A stretch of DNA of 64,000 nucleotides from the NCBI GenBank assembly GCA_963790435.1, contig CAWBOI010000001.1:1364001-1428000 (forward strand), given 5' to 3'. Under the pieces are notes generated by a model. That model was not told the origin of the DNA. It saw only the letters and a list, made by a program, of their open reading frames with translations, and did not search any database. The stretch is from Ilyomonas sp963790435 (GTDB lineage Bacteria; Bacteroidota; Bacteroidia; Chitinophagales; Chitinophagaceae). This document shows, one piece after another, positions 45,252 to 54,629 of this stretch (position 1 is the stretch's first letter; every line of letters begins with the position of its first letter). The translations under genes and the position numbers were made by a program.

Positions 45252-46172
45252 ATGAAAGGAGCTGCCAATACTATATTGATGATTCGCCCGACATCGTTTG
45301 GTTATAACGCTGAAACCGCGGCCAGCAATGTGTTTCAGGGCAATATTGAACTCAGTAAAAAGGAAGTGCAACAAGAAGCATTGAAAGAATTTGATGCCTT
45401 TGTAAACACGCTTCGTTCACACCACATCCATGTTGTAGTAATAGAAGATACGCCGTTGCCGCAAAAGCCCGATGCCATTTTTCCAAACAATTGGTTTTGC
45501 ACATTAAGCGATGGCACGGTGGCTACTTTTCCTATGCACGCAGCCAATCGCAGGATTGAAGTAAGAAGTGATTTGATACAAACGTTAAAAGACGATTTTG
45601 TTGTTACCAATGTAGAAGACTGGACAACGTATGAAAAAGACAGACAGTATCTCGAAGGCACCGGCAGCATGATTATTGACCACGAAAATAAAATTGTGTA
45701 TGCTTGTCTTTCACCCAGAACAGATAAAGCTTTACTGCAACAATTTGCTGATGCACATGGATATAAAACAGTAACTTTTTTTTCAAAAGATGATAATGGA
45801 ACCGATGTATATCATACCAACGTTATTATGCACCTTGGAGTTGGTTATGCGGTGATTTGTTTGTCTTCTATCAGAGATGAAAATGAACGGGATGAAGTGG
45901 TTGAAATATTGACAAAAACAAACCACAACATCATTGACATTACTATGCAGCAGGTACACCATTATGCAGGCAATATGCTGCAAGTAGAAAGCGAACAAGG
46001 CAAGCTTTATACAATTCTTAGCCAGCAAGCCTTTGAAGCATTGAATTTTGTGCAAAAACAAAAATTTTCTAAACATACAGAACTATTACCGATTAACATT
46101 TCAACCATTGAAACCGTTGGTGGCGGTTCGGTTCGGTGTATGATGGCAGAGATTTTTTTAGAAAGAAAATGA
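45252..46172 (+). CDS. CtlX-like citrulline/arginine-type amidinohydrolase
   Basis: A 306-residue pentein-fold protein. It shows MIRPTSFGYNAETAASNVFQ, KPDAIFPNNWFCTLSDG (the substrate Asp/Asn loop), LEGTGSMIIDHENKIVYAC, YHTNVIMHLGVGYAVIC (catalytic His) and GGGSVRCMMAEIF (nucleophile Cys). These are features of the CtlX/dimethylargininase group. It follows the arginine deiminase by one base, so the pair probably degrades arginine and citrulline or methylated arginines. Two copies of the dispersed word (45913, 46053) fall in its coding sequence. Confidence 0.82.
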   Translation: MKGAANTILMIRPTSFGYNAETAASNVFQGNIELSKKEVQQEALKEFDAFVNTLRSHHIHVVVIEDTPLPQKPDAIFPNNWFCTLSDGTVATFPMHAANRRIEVRSDLIQTLKDDFVVTNVEDWTTYEKDRQYLEGTGSMIIDHENKIVYACLSPRTDKALLQQFADAHGYKTVTFFSKDDNGTDVYHTNVIMHLGVGYAVICLSSIRDENERDEVVEILTKTNHNIIDITMQQVHHYAGNMLQVESEQGKLYTILSQQAFEALNFVQKQKFSKHTELLPINISTIETVGGGSVRCMMAEIFLERK

Positions 46173-46200
46173 TTAAACCACTTGCCCTTGAGCTTCTTTA

Positions 46201-46246
46201 TCTTCACTGCGAGCCTGCCTGCTGGCAGGCAGGCTCGCAGTGAAGA
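46201..46246. repeat. 46-bp palindrome (GCCTGCCTGC core)
   Basis: Perfect 22-base arms (TCTTCACTGCGAGCCTGCCT then GC) surround a 2-base TG centre. The core CCTGCCTGCTGGCAGGCAGG resembles a palindromic repeat I have seen in other Bacteroidota genomes. It follows the CtlX gene by 28 bp; no T-run follows. Confidence 0.9.
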
Positions 46247-46540
46247 TGCACTTTGGAATTGCTCAATAAATGTTCAACTGTTTAATGGCTGCGGGATGTG
46301 CAGCATCTACCCCGCTGAAGGCTTGTGCAGCGCGGCTTTGTGGCGGAGTAGTGCAAACAGCCCGAACTATCGCTCAACTGATAACCAAACGATGACAGCC
46401 CCAAAAACATCAAACCATCAGTATTGTTAAGGTTTTTTAAGGAAAGGGCAAGTGGGCCGAATGCTTACATTTGCTTTTGTTTTTGCGCGTTATTTTTTAC
46501 TAATTTTGTTAGCAATTTAAGACTAAATTACTGATGAATT
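46247..46540. other. gap before parE
   Basis: No gene is supported. It holds a G+C-richer stretch (about 46285-46380) with degenerate GCAGC words, a core 10-mer copy at 46476 (complement) and, at 46501-46508, TAATTTTG, a TAnnTTTG -7 candidate for parE about 33 bp before its ATG. Confidence 0.4.
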
Positions 46541-48514
46541 ATGAGCATTACAACAGCGCAGAAAACGAAAAAAACAATACCGATTATTGAAACAAAGAAG
46601 CGAACAAAACCAACTATGAGCGACGCGAATTCGGTTTTTAACTATACGGAAGAAAGTATTAAAAGCCTCGACTGGCGGGAACACATCAGGTTGCGCCCGG
46701 GGATGTACATTGGCAAACTGGGCGATGGCTCGGCACCGGACGATGGCATTTATGTGTTGATAAAAGAAGTGATAGACAACTGTATTGATGAGCACATGAT
46801 GGGTTATGGCAAACAGATTGAACTCACCATAGAAGACAAAACCGTTACGGTACGCGACTATGGCAGAGGCATTCCATTAGGCAAAGTGGTGGATGTGGTA
46901 AGTAAAATAAATACAGGCGCCAAGTACGACAGCAAAGCCTTTCAAAAAAGCGTGGGTTTGAATGGCGTGGGTACAAAAGCGGTGAATGCGTTGAGCGATT
47001 ATTTTAAAGTGGAAAGCTATCGGGAAGGCAGAACTAAAGTAGCCGAATTTGAAAAGGGAAATTTACTGAAAGAACACCGCGAAAAAGCGACTGAAGAACT
47101 GAACGGCACGTTTGTAACCTTCATTCCCGATAATAGTGTGTTTAAAAACTTTCATTACATCCATGATTATCTCGACAACCTGCTTTGGAATTACTGTTAT
47201 TTGAATGCAGGCTTAACCATCCTCTTCAACGGCAAGCGTTATGTAAGCCGCAATGGTTTGCTGGATTTATTAAAGCGTAAAACCAACGAAGACGAAATTC
47301 GTTATCCTATCATTCATTTAAAAGGCGAAGACATTGAAGTTGCTATCACGCATAACAACGATTACGGTGAAGATATTTTTTCGTTTGTCAATGGTCAATA
47401 CACTACGCAAGGTGGCACGCACCAACAAGCTTTTCGCGAAGCTTTTGTAAAAACCATCCGTGACTTTTTTAAGAAAGATTATGAGGCGGCTGATGTTCGT
47501 CAGGGCATTGCGGCTGCCATTGCGGTGCGAGTTCAGGAGCCTGTATTTGAAAGTCAGACAAAAACAAAATTAGGCTCGGCTGCAACTTCTGAAGGCGGAC
47601 CAACAATGCGCAATTTTGTGGTTGATTTCTTTGCGAAAGAGTTAGATAATTATTTGCACCGCAATGCACAAACAGCGGATGCTATAAAAAAGAAGATTGA
47701 GCAAAGCGAACGGGAACGAAAAGAGCTTGCAGGTATTAAAAAATTAGCGAATGAACGAGCTAAAAAAGCCAATCTTCACAATAAAAAACTACGCGATTGT
47801 CGTGTGCATTTCAACGAGGAGCCACCTACCAAAGGCAAAGCAGAATTTAGCTCGCTAAGTAATAAAACTACTATCTTCATTACGGAAGGCGACAGTGCCA
47901 GTGGAAGCATTACCAAAAGCCGGAATGTAGATACGCAGGCGGTTTTCTCTCTTCGTGGTAAGCCTTTGAACTGTTTTGGTTTAACCAAAAAAGTAGTGTA
48001 TGAAAATGAGGAATTTAATTTACTGCAACATGCACTGAACATAGAAGACGGGCTTGAAGGATTGCGTTATAACAACATTGTGATCGCTACCGACGCTGAT
48101 GTGGATGGCATGCACATTCGCTTGTTGTTGATGACTTTCTTTTTGCAATTTTTCCCCGACTTGGTGAAACAAAACCATGTGTACATTTTGGAAACCCCCC
48201 TTTTTAGGGTTCGCAACAAACAGGAAACCATTTATTGTTATGATGAACAACAAAAGCAAGCGGCAATAAAAAAATTAGGCAACAAACCAGAGATAACTCG
48301 CTTCAAAGGCTTGGGTGAAATTTCACCGGAAGAGTTTGGAAAATTCATTAGCGATGATATAAAAATTGAGCCGGTGATTGTTGAACAAGGCGAGCACATT
48401 CAACATTTGCTGGAATATTTTATGGGAAAGAATACGATGGAAAGACAGGAATTCATCATCAATAATTTGAAGGTTGAATTGGATCTAGCGAAAGAGTTCG
48501 GAGCGATGGAGTAA
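46541..48514 (+). CDS. parE: topoisomerase IV subunit B
   Basis: A 657-residue type IIA ATPase subunit. The GHKL domain has IRLRPGMYIGKLGDG, EVIDNCIDEH, DYGRGIPLG and LNGVGTKAVNALS. The TOPRIM domain has FITEGDSASGSIT, ATDADVDGMHIR and TPLFRVRNK. The shorter length and the ParE-like TOPRIM match subunit B of topoisomerase IV, which decatenates chromosomes. The Lys-rich first 25 residues are extra; the ATG at 46616 (MSDANSVFNY) may be the true start. parC follows after a three-gene insertion. The core word occurs at 47559 (QTKTK). Confidence 0.93.
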   Translation: MSITTAQKTKKTIPIIETKKRTKPTMSDANSVFNYTEESIKSLDWREHIRLRPGMYIGKLGDGSAPDDGIYVLIKEVIDNCIDEHMMGYGKQIELTIEDKTVTVRDYGRGIPLGKVVDVVSKINTGAKYDSKAFQKSVGLNGVGTKAVNALSDYFKVESYREGRTKVAEFEKGNLLKEHREKATEELNGTFVTFIPDNSVFKNFHYIHDYLDNLLWNYCYLNAGLTILFNGKRYVSRNGLLDLLKRKTNEDEIRYPIIHLKGEDIEVAITHNNDYGEDIFSFVNGQYTTQGGTHQQAFREAFVKTIRDFFKKDYEAADVRQGIAAAIAVRVQEPVFESQTKTKLGSAATSEGGPTMRNFVVDFFAKELDNYLHRNAQTADAIKKKIEQSERERKELAGIKKLANERAKKANLHNKKLRDCRVHFNEEPPTKGKAEFSSLSNKTTIFITEGDSASGSITKSRNVDTQAVFSLRGKPLNCFGLTKKVVYENEEFNLLQHALNIEDGLEGLRYNNIVIATDADVDGMHIRLLLMTFFLQFFPDLVKQNHVYILETPLFRVRNKQETIYCYDEQQKQAAIKKLGNKPEITRFKGLGEISPEEFGKFISDDIKIEPVIVEQGEHIQHLLEYFMGKNTMERQEFIINNLKVELDLAKEFGAME

Positions 48515-48549
48515 AAGAGATTTTATAAATTTGGGTAAAAACAAAACGT

Positions 48550-48792
48550 ATGCAAACCTTACATATCACAGCTACGGCTGAAGAAGGAAAAATTGTGATT
48601 GATGTGCCTGAGTCTTTGAACGGAAAGGAAGTTGATATTACAGTTGTAGAGAAAGATAAAGAAGCGGAAAAGATTAAAAAAATGACACGTGAAGAAAGAT
48701 TGGAATGGCTTAAACAATTCGCAGGCTCGGCAAAGTATCCTGATACGCCAATAGATAAATATGAATGGTATGAACAAGCCGGTGATTATTGA
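48550..48792 (+). CDS. antitoxin-like protein of a VapBC-type pair
   Basis: An 80-residue protein: a short beta-rich N-terminus (TLHITATAEEGKIVIDVPES) like AbrB/DUF2281 antitoxins, a charged helix, and an acidic aromatic tail (YPDTPIDKYEWYEQAGDY) that could occupy the toxin active site. It overlaps the start of the PIN-domain gene by 23 bp, the usual arrangement of antitoxin before toxin. The preceding gap has a near-match to the dispersed word. Confidence 0.7.
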   Translation: MQTLHITATAEEGKIVIDVPESLNGKEVDITVVEKDKEAEKIKKMTREERLEWLKQFAGSAKYPDTPIDKYEWYEQAGDY

Positions 48793-49213
48793 TTCTTCTT
48801 TGCTGATCGAATACATTAAAGGCAGAAAATCCAAACTGCTTTTAAATCTGATGAACGATGAAGAACATGAATGTTTTATCAATGAAACCATCGCCAGCGA
48901 ATACTTATTTTATTGGTTAGGCATCAATGGAGGAAAATCCCCACTTTCAGTTCAAAGTTCCCGGGCAATTCGTGATTTAATAACAAATAATCAATCCTTC
49001 CAATTACTTGAAAGCTTCTCGTTCTGTTCTAACAATGCACAAATTTATTCATTAGTTCCCCAGTTCATGTCGGCATACAATCTTCTTCCCAACGATGCCA
49101 TTATCTTAGCTACTTGTAAGATTCACAGCATTACAAAACTGGCAAGCCACGACACCGATTTTATCTTGCCTTGCAAGAAAGAAGGAATTGAATTTTTAAC
49201 GGAAACAGAATAA
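48770..49213 (+). CDS. PIN-domain toxin, VapC-like
   Basis: A 147-residue PIN ribonuclease. The acidic residues are visible in VIIDSSLLIEYIKG, FINETIASEYLF, LLPNDAIILATC and HDTDF. VapC toxins cut tRNA or rRNA under stress. Its ATG at 48770 lies inside the antitoxin gene. The pair sits between parE and parC, so it is probably co-transcribed with topoisomerase IV. Confidence 0.8.
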   Translation: MNKPVIIDSSLLIEYIKGRKSKLLLNLMNDEEHECFINETIASEYLFYWLGINGGKSPLSVQSSRAIRDLITNNQSFQLLESFSFCSNNAQIYSLVPQFMSAYNLLPNDAIILATCKIHSITKLASHDTDFILPCKKEGIEFLTETE

Positions 49214-49215
49214 AA

Positions 49216-50046
49216 ATGCTGCACATTGTTTTTCAACAAAACGATATAGAAACATTGCAAAAAGCAATGGAATTAGATAAAGCCCTGCAAGGTGAAGTGT
49301 GGCAAATAAAAGATGATTTTGCTGTTGGCCCAATAGCAAATATTTATGAACCGGAAGGTTATCAGCAACGCAGAGATTGGTGGAAAGAAGTATTGCAAGA
49401 TTCCCCTTACACCGATTCGCTGAACATTGTGGATGATAAGCTTACGGTTACGAAAATAATGAGAGAAATAACAGAGAAAAACGAAACGGTTTGGATTTGG
49501 CTAGCACCTAATCAGCATGACGTTTGTGGCTATTATTGGTTGGCTTCACAGTTGGCAGAGTATAGCGGAAAAGTGCTCATTGTGAACTTGAGCAACCTTC
49601 CATTCATCAACGAAAAAGGCAGTTTGTTTTATCCCGAAAATCTGTTTCAAATTCAACCCAAAGAATTCATCAAAGCAAAAAAATTAGCTCGTCAAATAAC
49701 CGCAAGCGAATTTGAAATGGACAGCGATGAATGGAAGAAGCTTTGTAATGAAAATTTGCTCCTTCGCGTGTATGAAGGGGGCAAAAAAATAAAGAGCACA
49801 GAAGCTTCCTTTTATGATGAGGCCATTTTTACTATCATCAACAAAGAGCCGCAAAAGCTCTCTAAGTTTCTTCATTCTTTTTATGCAAAAACAAAAGCGC
49901 ACGTTGGCGATGTATTCATTGTTTGGCGCATCAAAACATTATGTGAGCAAAACAAAATTGTAGTGCTTGGCGACTGGAGCAAAGGCTGGAAAGACATAGC
50001 CGTTCAATCGCCATCTTACCAGCAAACACTGTTACCAATAAATTGA
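49216..50046 (+). CDS. DUF1835 domain protein
   Basis: A 276-residue protein with DUF1835 features (MLHIVFQQNDIETLQKA, WQIKDDFAVGPIANIYEPEG, WIWLAPNQHDVCGYYWLASQ) and a C-terminal DUF3658-like part (VGDVFIVWRIKTLCEQNKIV). Function unknown; it commonly lies between parE and parC in Bacteroidota. A core copy of the dispersed word (49885) encodes YAKTKAH. Confidence 0.8.
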   Translation: MLHIVFQQNDIETLQKAMELDKALQGEVWQIKDDFAVGPIANIYEPEGYQQRRDWWKEVLQDSPYTDSLNIVDDKLTVTKIMREITEKNETVWIWLAPNQHDVCGYYWLASQLAEYSGKVLIVNLSNLPFINEKGSLFYPENLFQIQPKEFIKAKKLARQITASEFEMDSDEWKKLCNENLLLRVYEGGKKIKSTEASFYDEAIFTIINKEPQKLSKFLHSFYAKTKAHVGDVFIVWRIKTLCEQNKIVVLGDWSKGWKDIAVQSPSYQQTLLPIN

Positions 50047-50091
50047 CATATCAATCATAAACTCTGAATCACAAATCATAAATCATTTAGT

Positions 50092-52617
50092 ATGGCAAAG
50101 GATTTCATACAAGCGATTGATCCTAACAACGACAATGGCGTTCAAGGTCAATATAAAAACTGGTTTTTAGATTATGCTTCTTATGTGATACTCGAACGTG
50201 CAGTGCCTGCCATGGAGGATGGCTTAAAGCCTGTGCAGCGGCGCATTCTTCATGCTATGAAAGAGATGGATGATGGTCGTTACAATAAAGTGGCAAACAT
50301 CATCGGGCAAAGTATGCAGTACCATCCGCATGGCGATGCAAGCATTGGCGAAGCACTCGTGAACATGGGGCAAAAAGATTTGCTCATTGACACGCAAGGC
50401 AACTGGGGCGATGCCCGCACCGGCGACGATGCAGCTGCGCCGCGTTATATAGAAGCACGTCTCTCCAAATTCGCGCTGGACGTGGCTTTCAACGCTAAAA
50501 CTACCGAATGGCAGTTGAGCTATGACGGCAGAAAACAAGAGCCGGTAACGCTGCCGATGAAATTTCCGTTGCTGCTTGCGCAGGGTGCCGATGGTATTGC
50601 GGTAGGTTTATCTACCAAAATATTACCACACAATTTTATTGAGATCTGCGAAGCAGCAATTAAACATTTAAAAGGACGAAAATTTGAACTGTTCCCCGAT
50701 TTTTTAACCGGCGGACAGATGGATGTAAGTGGTTACAATGAAGGAAAACGCGGTGGTAAAGTACGTGTTCGGGCCATTATTGAAGAAACGGATAAGAAGA
50801 CCTTGTTGATTAAAAGCGTGCCTTATGGCGTTACTACTTCTTCCTTAATGGATTCGATTGTAAAAGCCAACGAAGGGGGCAAAATCAAAATTAAAAAAGT
50901 AACCGATGCTACCGCAAAGAATGTAGAAATTATTGTTGAACTGGCGCCCGGTGTTTCGCCCGATATTACCATTGATGCGTTGTATGCTTTCACAGATTGC
51001 GAAATTTCTATCTCACCAAATGCCTGCATTATTCTCGATCAAAAGCCACGCTTTGTAGGCGTTCAGGAACTGCTTTCTTCATCATCTGAAAACACGAAGG
51101 ACTTACTGAAAAGAGAGCTTCAAATTAAGTTAGCTGAACTCGAAGACAAATGGCATTATACTTCATTGGAAAAAATATTTTTTGAGGAAAAAATTTATAA
51201 AGAATTAGAAAAGAAACACGAGAGCTGGGACAAAGTAATTGATGCGATTGCAAAAGCATTTGTGCCTTTTTCAAAACAATTGAGACGAGCTATTGCGCGT
51301 GAAGATTTGCTCAAGCTTACTGAAAAGCCGGTGAGAAGAATTTATAAATTAGACATTGATGAACTGAATGCGCAAATCAAAAACATTGATGATGAAATTG
51401 GAAAAGTAAAGTACGATTTGGAACATCTTACCGAGTTTGCCATTGCGTATTTTGAAGGCTTGATTAAAAAATACGGCAAAAACAAAAGCCGCAAAACAGA
51501 GATTAAATTGTTTGAAACCATCACCGCAAAACAAGTTGCCGTTGCCAACAGCAAACTGTACATCAACCGCGCAGAAGGCTTTGTGGGTACGGGTTTGAAG
51601 AAGGATGAGTTTTTATGTGATTGTTCAAACTTAGACGACATCATTGTATTTACCAAGCGCGGTACAATGAAAGTGGTTCGCGTAGCGGATAAAACATTTA
51701 TTGGTAAAGACATACTTCATGCTGCGGTTTTTCAAAAGAATGATGAACGAACTACTTACAACATGGTTTACATAGATGGCGAAACCGGAATTGGTTTTGC
51801 CAAACGATTCAATGTTACCGGCATCACGCGGGATAAAGAATACGACTTAACGAAAGGAAATGATAAAAGCAAGGTTTTGTATTTTACTGCAAATCCAAAC
51901 GGGGAAGCCGAAACGGTTAAGATTCTACTAAGTCCTAACAGCAATGCACGCAACAAAGAGTTTGACTTTAGCTTTGAAGAGATAGACATCAAAGGCAGAA
52001 GCTCGATTGGCAACCAGGTAACCAAACACGCCATTCGGTCCGTAAAATTCAAAGAAAAAGGTCGCCCTACATTGGCTGGCAGAAAGCTTTGGTATGATGA
52101 TGTTTACAATCGTTTGAATGCTGATGGCAAAGGAAAATATGTTGGCTCGTTTGAAGGTGATGAAAAAATTCTGGTGATTTATTCCGGTGGTTATTACGAA
52201 CTTACTGACACTGAACTTACGCAACGTTTTCAAAGCGATAAGGTAGTTGTCATTGAAAAATTCGATCCTGAAAAAATCATCAGCGCCATTTATCTTGACA
52301 ATGAAAAAAAGCAATACAATGTAAAGCGATTCAAGATAGAAACCACCACGCTGCACAACCGTTTTTATTTCGTTAAAGAAGGCGTGGGCAATGTGCTTGA
52401 AAATGCAACCACAAGCAAAGCACCTGTTTTATTAATTCAAACCGGCAAAGGGCAAACTGTGCGAACCACAAAGTTTAAAATTGATAAACTGGTGGATATA
52501 ATGGGCTGGAAAGCGATAGGTACAAAACTGATGGATGTAACCAAAGCCAACCTTACAACAAGTTGGGAACTGCCAGCTTCTGCAAAAGATGATGGCGCGC
52601 CGGAACTGTTTGGATAA
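50092..52617 (+). CDS. parC: topoisomerase IV subunit A
   Basis: An 841-residue breakage-reunion subunit. The active-site Tyr is in AAAPRYIEARLSKFA, preceded by PVQRRILHAMKEMDDG and YHPHGDASIGEALVNM (QRDR region). A long coiled-coil and a beta-pinwheel C-terminal domain (repeats such as VVFTKRGTMKVVRVADKTFI type) follow. Partner of ParE at 46541. A core copy of the dispersed word (51477) encodes GKNKS. Confidence 0.94.
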   Translation: MAKDFIQAIDPNNDNGVQGQYKNWFLDYASYVILERAVPAMEDGLKPVQRRILHAMKEMDDGRYNKVANIIGQSMQYHPHGDASIGEALVNMGQKDLLIDTQGNWGDARTGDDAAAPRYIEARLSKFALDVAFNAKTTEWQLSYDGRKQEPVTLPMKFPLLLAQGADGIAVGLSTKILPHNFIEICEAAIKHLKGRKFELFPDFLTGGQMDVSGYNEGKRGGKVRVRAIIEETDKKTLLIKSVPYGVTTSSLMDSIVKANEGGKIKIKKVTDATAKNVEIIVELAPGVSPDITIDALYAFTDCEISISPNACIILDQKPRFVGVQELLSSSSENTKDLLKRELQIKLAELEDKWHYTSLEKIFFEEKIYKELEKKHESWDKVIDAIAKAFVPFSKQLRRAIAREDLLKLTEKPVRRIYKLDIDELNAQIKNIDDEIGKVKYDLEHLTEFAIAYFEGLIKKYGKNKSRKTEIKLFETITAKQVAVANSKLYINRAEGFVGTGLKKDEFLCDCSNLDDIIVFTKRGTMKVVRVADKTFIGKDILHAAVFQKNDERTTYNMVYIDGETGIGFAKRFNVTGITRDKEYDLTKGNDKSKVLYFTANPNGEAETVKILLSPNSNARNKEFDFSFEEIDIKGRSSIGNQVTKHAIRSVKFKEKGRPTLAGRKLWYDDVYNRLNADGKGKYVGSFEGDEKILVIYSGGYYELTDTELTQRFQSDKVVVIEKFDPEKIISAIYLDNEKKQYNVKRFKIETTTLHNRFYFVKEGVGNVLENATTSKAPVLLIQTGKGQTVRTTKFKIDKLVDIMGWKAIGTKLMDVTKANLTTSWELPASAKDDGAPELFG

Positions 52618-52643
52618 TTGTTCTTGAAAAGCGCAATGAATAG

Positions 52644-52681
52644 AATCCTATAAGGTTTTGCAAAACCTTATAGGATTTTTT
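52644..52681 (+). terminator. parC terminator
   Basis: AATCCTATAAGGTTTT, GC, and the exact complement, followed by T residues: a perfect 16-bp stem. The later part of the gap to 52929 holds one CAAAAACAAAC (complement, 52780) and no gene. Confidence 0.9.
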
Positions 52682-52929
52682 AGAAGATGAATAAGCGCCG
52701 AACTGTTCTAACATCATTACAACCATTCATCACAAGTAAGAAAAACAATTATAAATCTGTCAGCTTCTGCGTTTAATGCGTTTGTTTTTGTGCCCTTTAA
52801 ACTTTTTGGCATTTCGCTTGTTTCACTCGTGGATGTTTTAAGTAAAACAAAAACAGCATTTATAAAATCCATTTACACAAAAGCTTGTTTTGTTTTGCCC
52901 ATATTTTATCATTGTTAAAAATTAGCGTC

Positions 52930-53754
52930 ATGCATAAACCAACATTTTCATTTTTTTTTCTTCCTCTTTTGGCTGTCCTTTTTCTTAGCAGTTGTGTTGC
53001 AACAAAAAAATACAAAGATTCGCAGTTAGCACTCCGATACTCTAAAGCCGATAGCTTGCGATTGGCAACCCAGGTGAACGAACTGCAGAATAACATCAAC
53101 CAATTGAATTCGCAGATTTCAACTTTAACAGGGAAAAATACCGATTTACAAAACCAGTTAAAAGCCATTGCCAACGAAGCTGCTAACAAAGGAAATTTGT
53201 TGCAGCAAAGCCAGGGGCAGCTTGCTGATCAACAAAAAAAGTTACAACAACTGCAATCTATTTTAGACCAGCAAAAAACCAAAAGCGAAGCATTAAGAAA
53301 GAAAATGGCAGATGCATTAGGTGGCTTCAGTTCCAACGAATTGACTGTAACACAAAAGAATGGTCGCGTATATGTAAGCTTGCAGGAGAGTTTGTTATTT
53401 CCATCCGGCAGCGCGGTGGTGAATCCAAAAGGTAAGCAAGCCCTTTCACAACTGGCGCAGGTGTTAAACGTAAATCCTGACATCAGCGTAAACATTGAAG
53501 GCCATACCGATTCCATTCCCATTCGTGGTAAATACGAAGACAACTGGGCCTTGAGCGTAGCCCGTGCCACATCTATTGTTCGCGTTTTGGTTAATGATTA
53601 CCAGGTTGATCCAACACGTGTTGTTGCCTCTGGTCATAGCTCTTACGATCCGGTTGAAAGTAATGCAACAGCAGAAGGAAGAGCAAAGAACAGAAGAACA
53701 GAAATTATTTTATCGCCTAAGTTGGACGAATTGTATCAATTGTTGCAGCAGTAA
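52930..53754 (+). CDS. OmpA-family lipoprotein
   Basis: A 274-residue envelope protein. Lipobox LSSC is followed by a Gln/Leu-rich coiled coil (about 40-130) and an OmpA-like peptidoglycan-binding domain (LFPSGSAVVNPKGKQAL, NIEGHTDSIPI, NWALSVARATSIVRVLV, NRRTEIIL). It should link the outer membrane to the cell wall. An upstream in-frame ATG at 52885 lacks a signal peptide, so 52930 is preferred. Confidence 0.92.
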   Translation: MHKPTFSFFFLPLLAVLFLSSCVATKKYKDSQLALRYSKADSLRLATQVNELQNNINQLNSQISTLTGKNTDLQNQLKAIANEAANKGNLLQQSQGQLADQQKKLQQLQSILDQQKTKSEALRKKMADALGGFSSNELTVTQKNGRVYVSLQESLLFPSGSAVVNPKGKQALSQLAQVLNVNPDISVNIEGHTDSIPIRGKYEDNWALSVARATSIVRVLVNDYQVDPTRVVASGHSSYDPVESNATAEGRAKNRRTEIILSPKLDELYQLLQQ

Positions 53755-53776
53755 ATAATTGGATTTGTTTTTAGTG

Positions 53777-53809
53777 AACGCTGTCAGGGTTGTAAACCCT
53801 GACAGCGTT
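53777..53809. terminator. 15-bp stem hairpin after the OmpA gene
   Basis: AACGCTGTCAGGGTT, GTA, and its complement: a perfect stem with a 3-base loop, followed by TTGTATT. It ends 35 bp before the endonuclease V start and could be a terminator or a repeat-family hairpin. Confidence 0.7.
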
Positions 53810-53844
53810 TGTATTATTGGAACATCTCTTGCCTTATTTTTTTC

Positions 53845-54516
53845 ATGATTATCAACTACGAAAACATTACACCGGAAGAAGCGGTTGCATTGCAAAAAGA
53901 AATGCGACATCAATTGCAAATTCAACCCTTACAAAAAGAAATCAAAACCATTGCGGGTGCCGATATTTCTTTTAATAAATATTCAACCACCGTTTATGCG
54001 GGTATTGTGGTCATGCAATTTCCTTCTTTGCAAGTGATCGAAACATCAGGTATTACTGACGAAACCACGTTCCCTTATATTCCGGGTTTACTTGCGTTTC
54101 GCGAAGTGCCTGCTCTTTCAAAAGCTTGGGAGGGCCTGAAACAAAAACCTGATGTGTTGGTGTTGGATGGTCATGGCATTGCACATCCGCGCCGCATGGG
54201 CATTGCAGCGCATTTTGGTGTGACGATGCAAACAACAACCATGGGTTGCGCAAAAAGTTTATTAACCGGAAAGTACATTGAACCAGGCATGGAAGCCGGC
54301 TCTGTTACCGATTTGTTTCACAAGGATGAATTGATAGGAAAAGTATTGCGAACGAAGAAAAATGTGAAGCCCGTTTTTATTTCGCCGGGCAATTTGATGA
54401 CGATGGATGAAAGTTTGGAATTGATTAAACAATGTGTGAGAAAATACCGAATTCCTGAACCAACAAGACTGGCTCATTTGTTTGTAAATGAACTTAGGAT
54501 GAAAGGAAATATGTAA
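53845..54516 (+). CDS. nfi: endonuclease V
   Basis: A 223-residue deoxyinosine endonuclease. Landmarks: IKTIAGADISFNK (metal Asp), ETTFPYIPGLLAFREVP (Tyr wedge and Glu), DVLVLDGHGIAHPRRMGIAA (catalytic Asp, His/Arg). It nicks DNA near deaminated adenine. The ATG at 53845 gives the normal N-terminus. Confidence 0.94.
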   Translation: MIINYENITPEEAVALQKEMRHQLQIQPLQKEIKTIAGADISFNKYSTTVYAGIVVMQFPSLQVIETSGITDETTFPYIPGLLAFREVPALSKAWEGLKQKPDVLVLDGHGIAHPRRMGIAAHFGVTMQTTTMGCAKSLLTGKYIEPGMEAGSVTDLFHKDELIGKVLRTKKNVKPVFISPGNLMTMDESLELIKQCVRKYRIPEPTRLAHLFVNELRMKGNM

Positions 54517-54629
54517 TGCTAAAATGTAAAATTGTATTGGCGCAACAACAATACAAAAAGCGCATATTAATAGCATTGACAATCAAGGGACATTCATTTT
54601 TTGTTGGCATGGATTATTGCGTATAATAT

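Noticed and set aside
46182..46430. Frame containing LPAGRQA after the CtlX gene
   Set aside because: The peptide is the translation of the 46-bp palindrome, a familiar artefact of this repeat.
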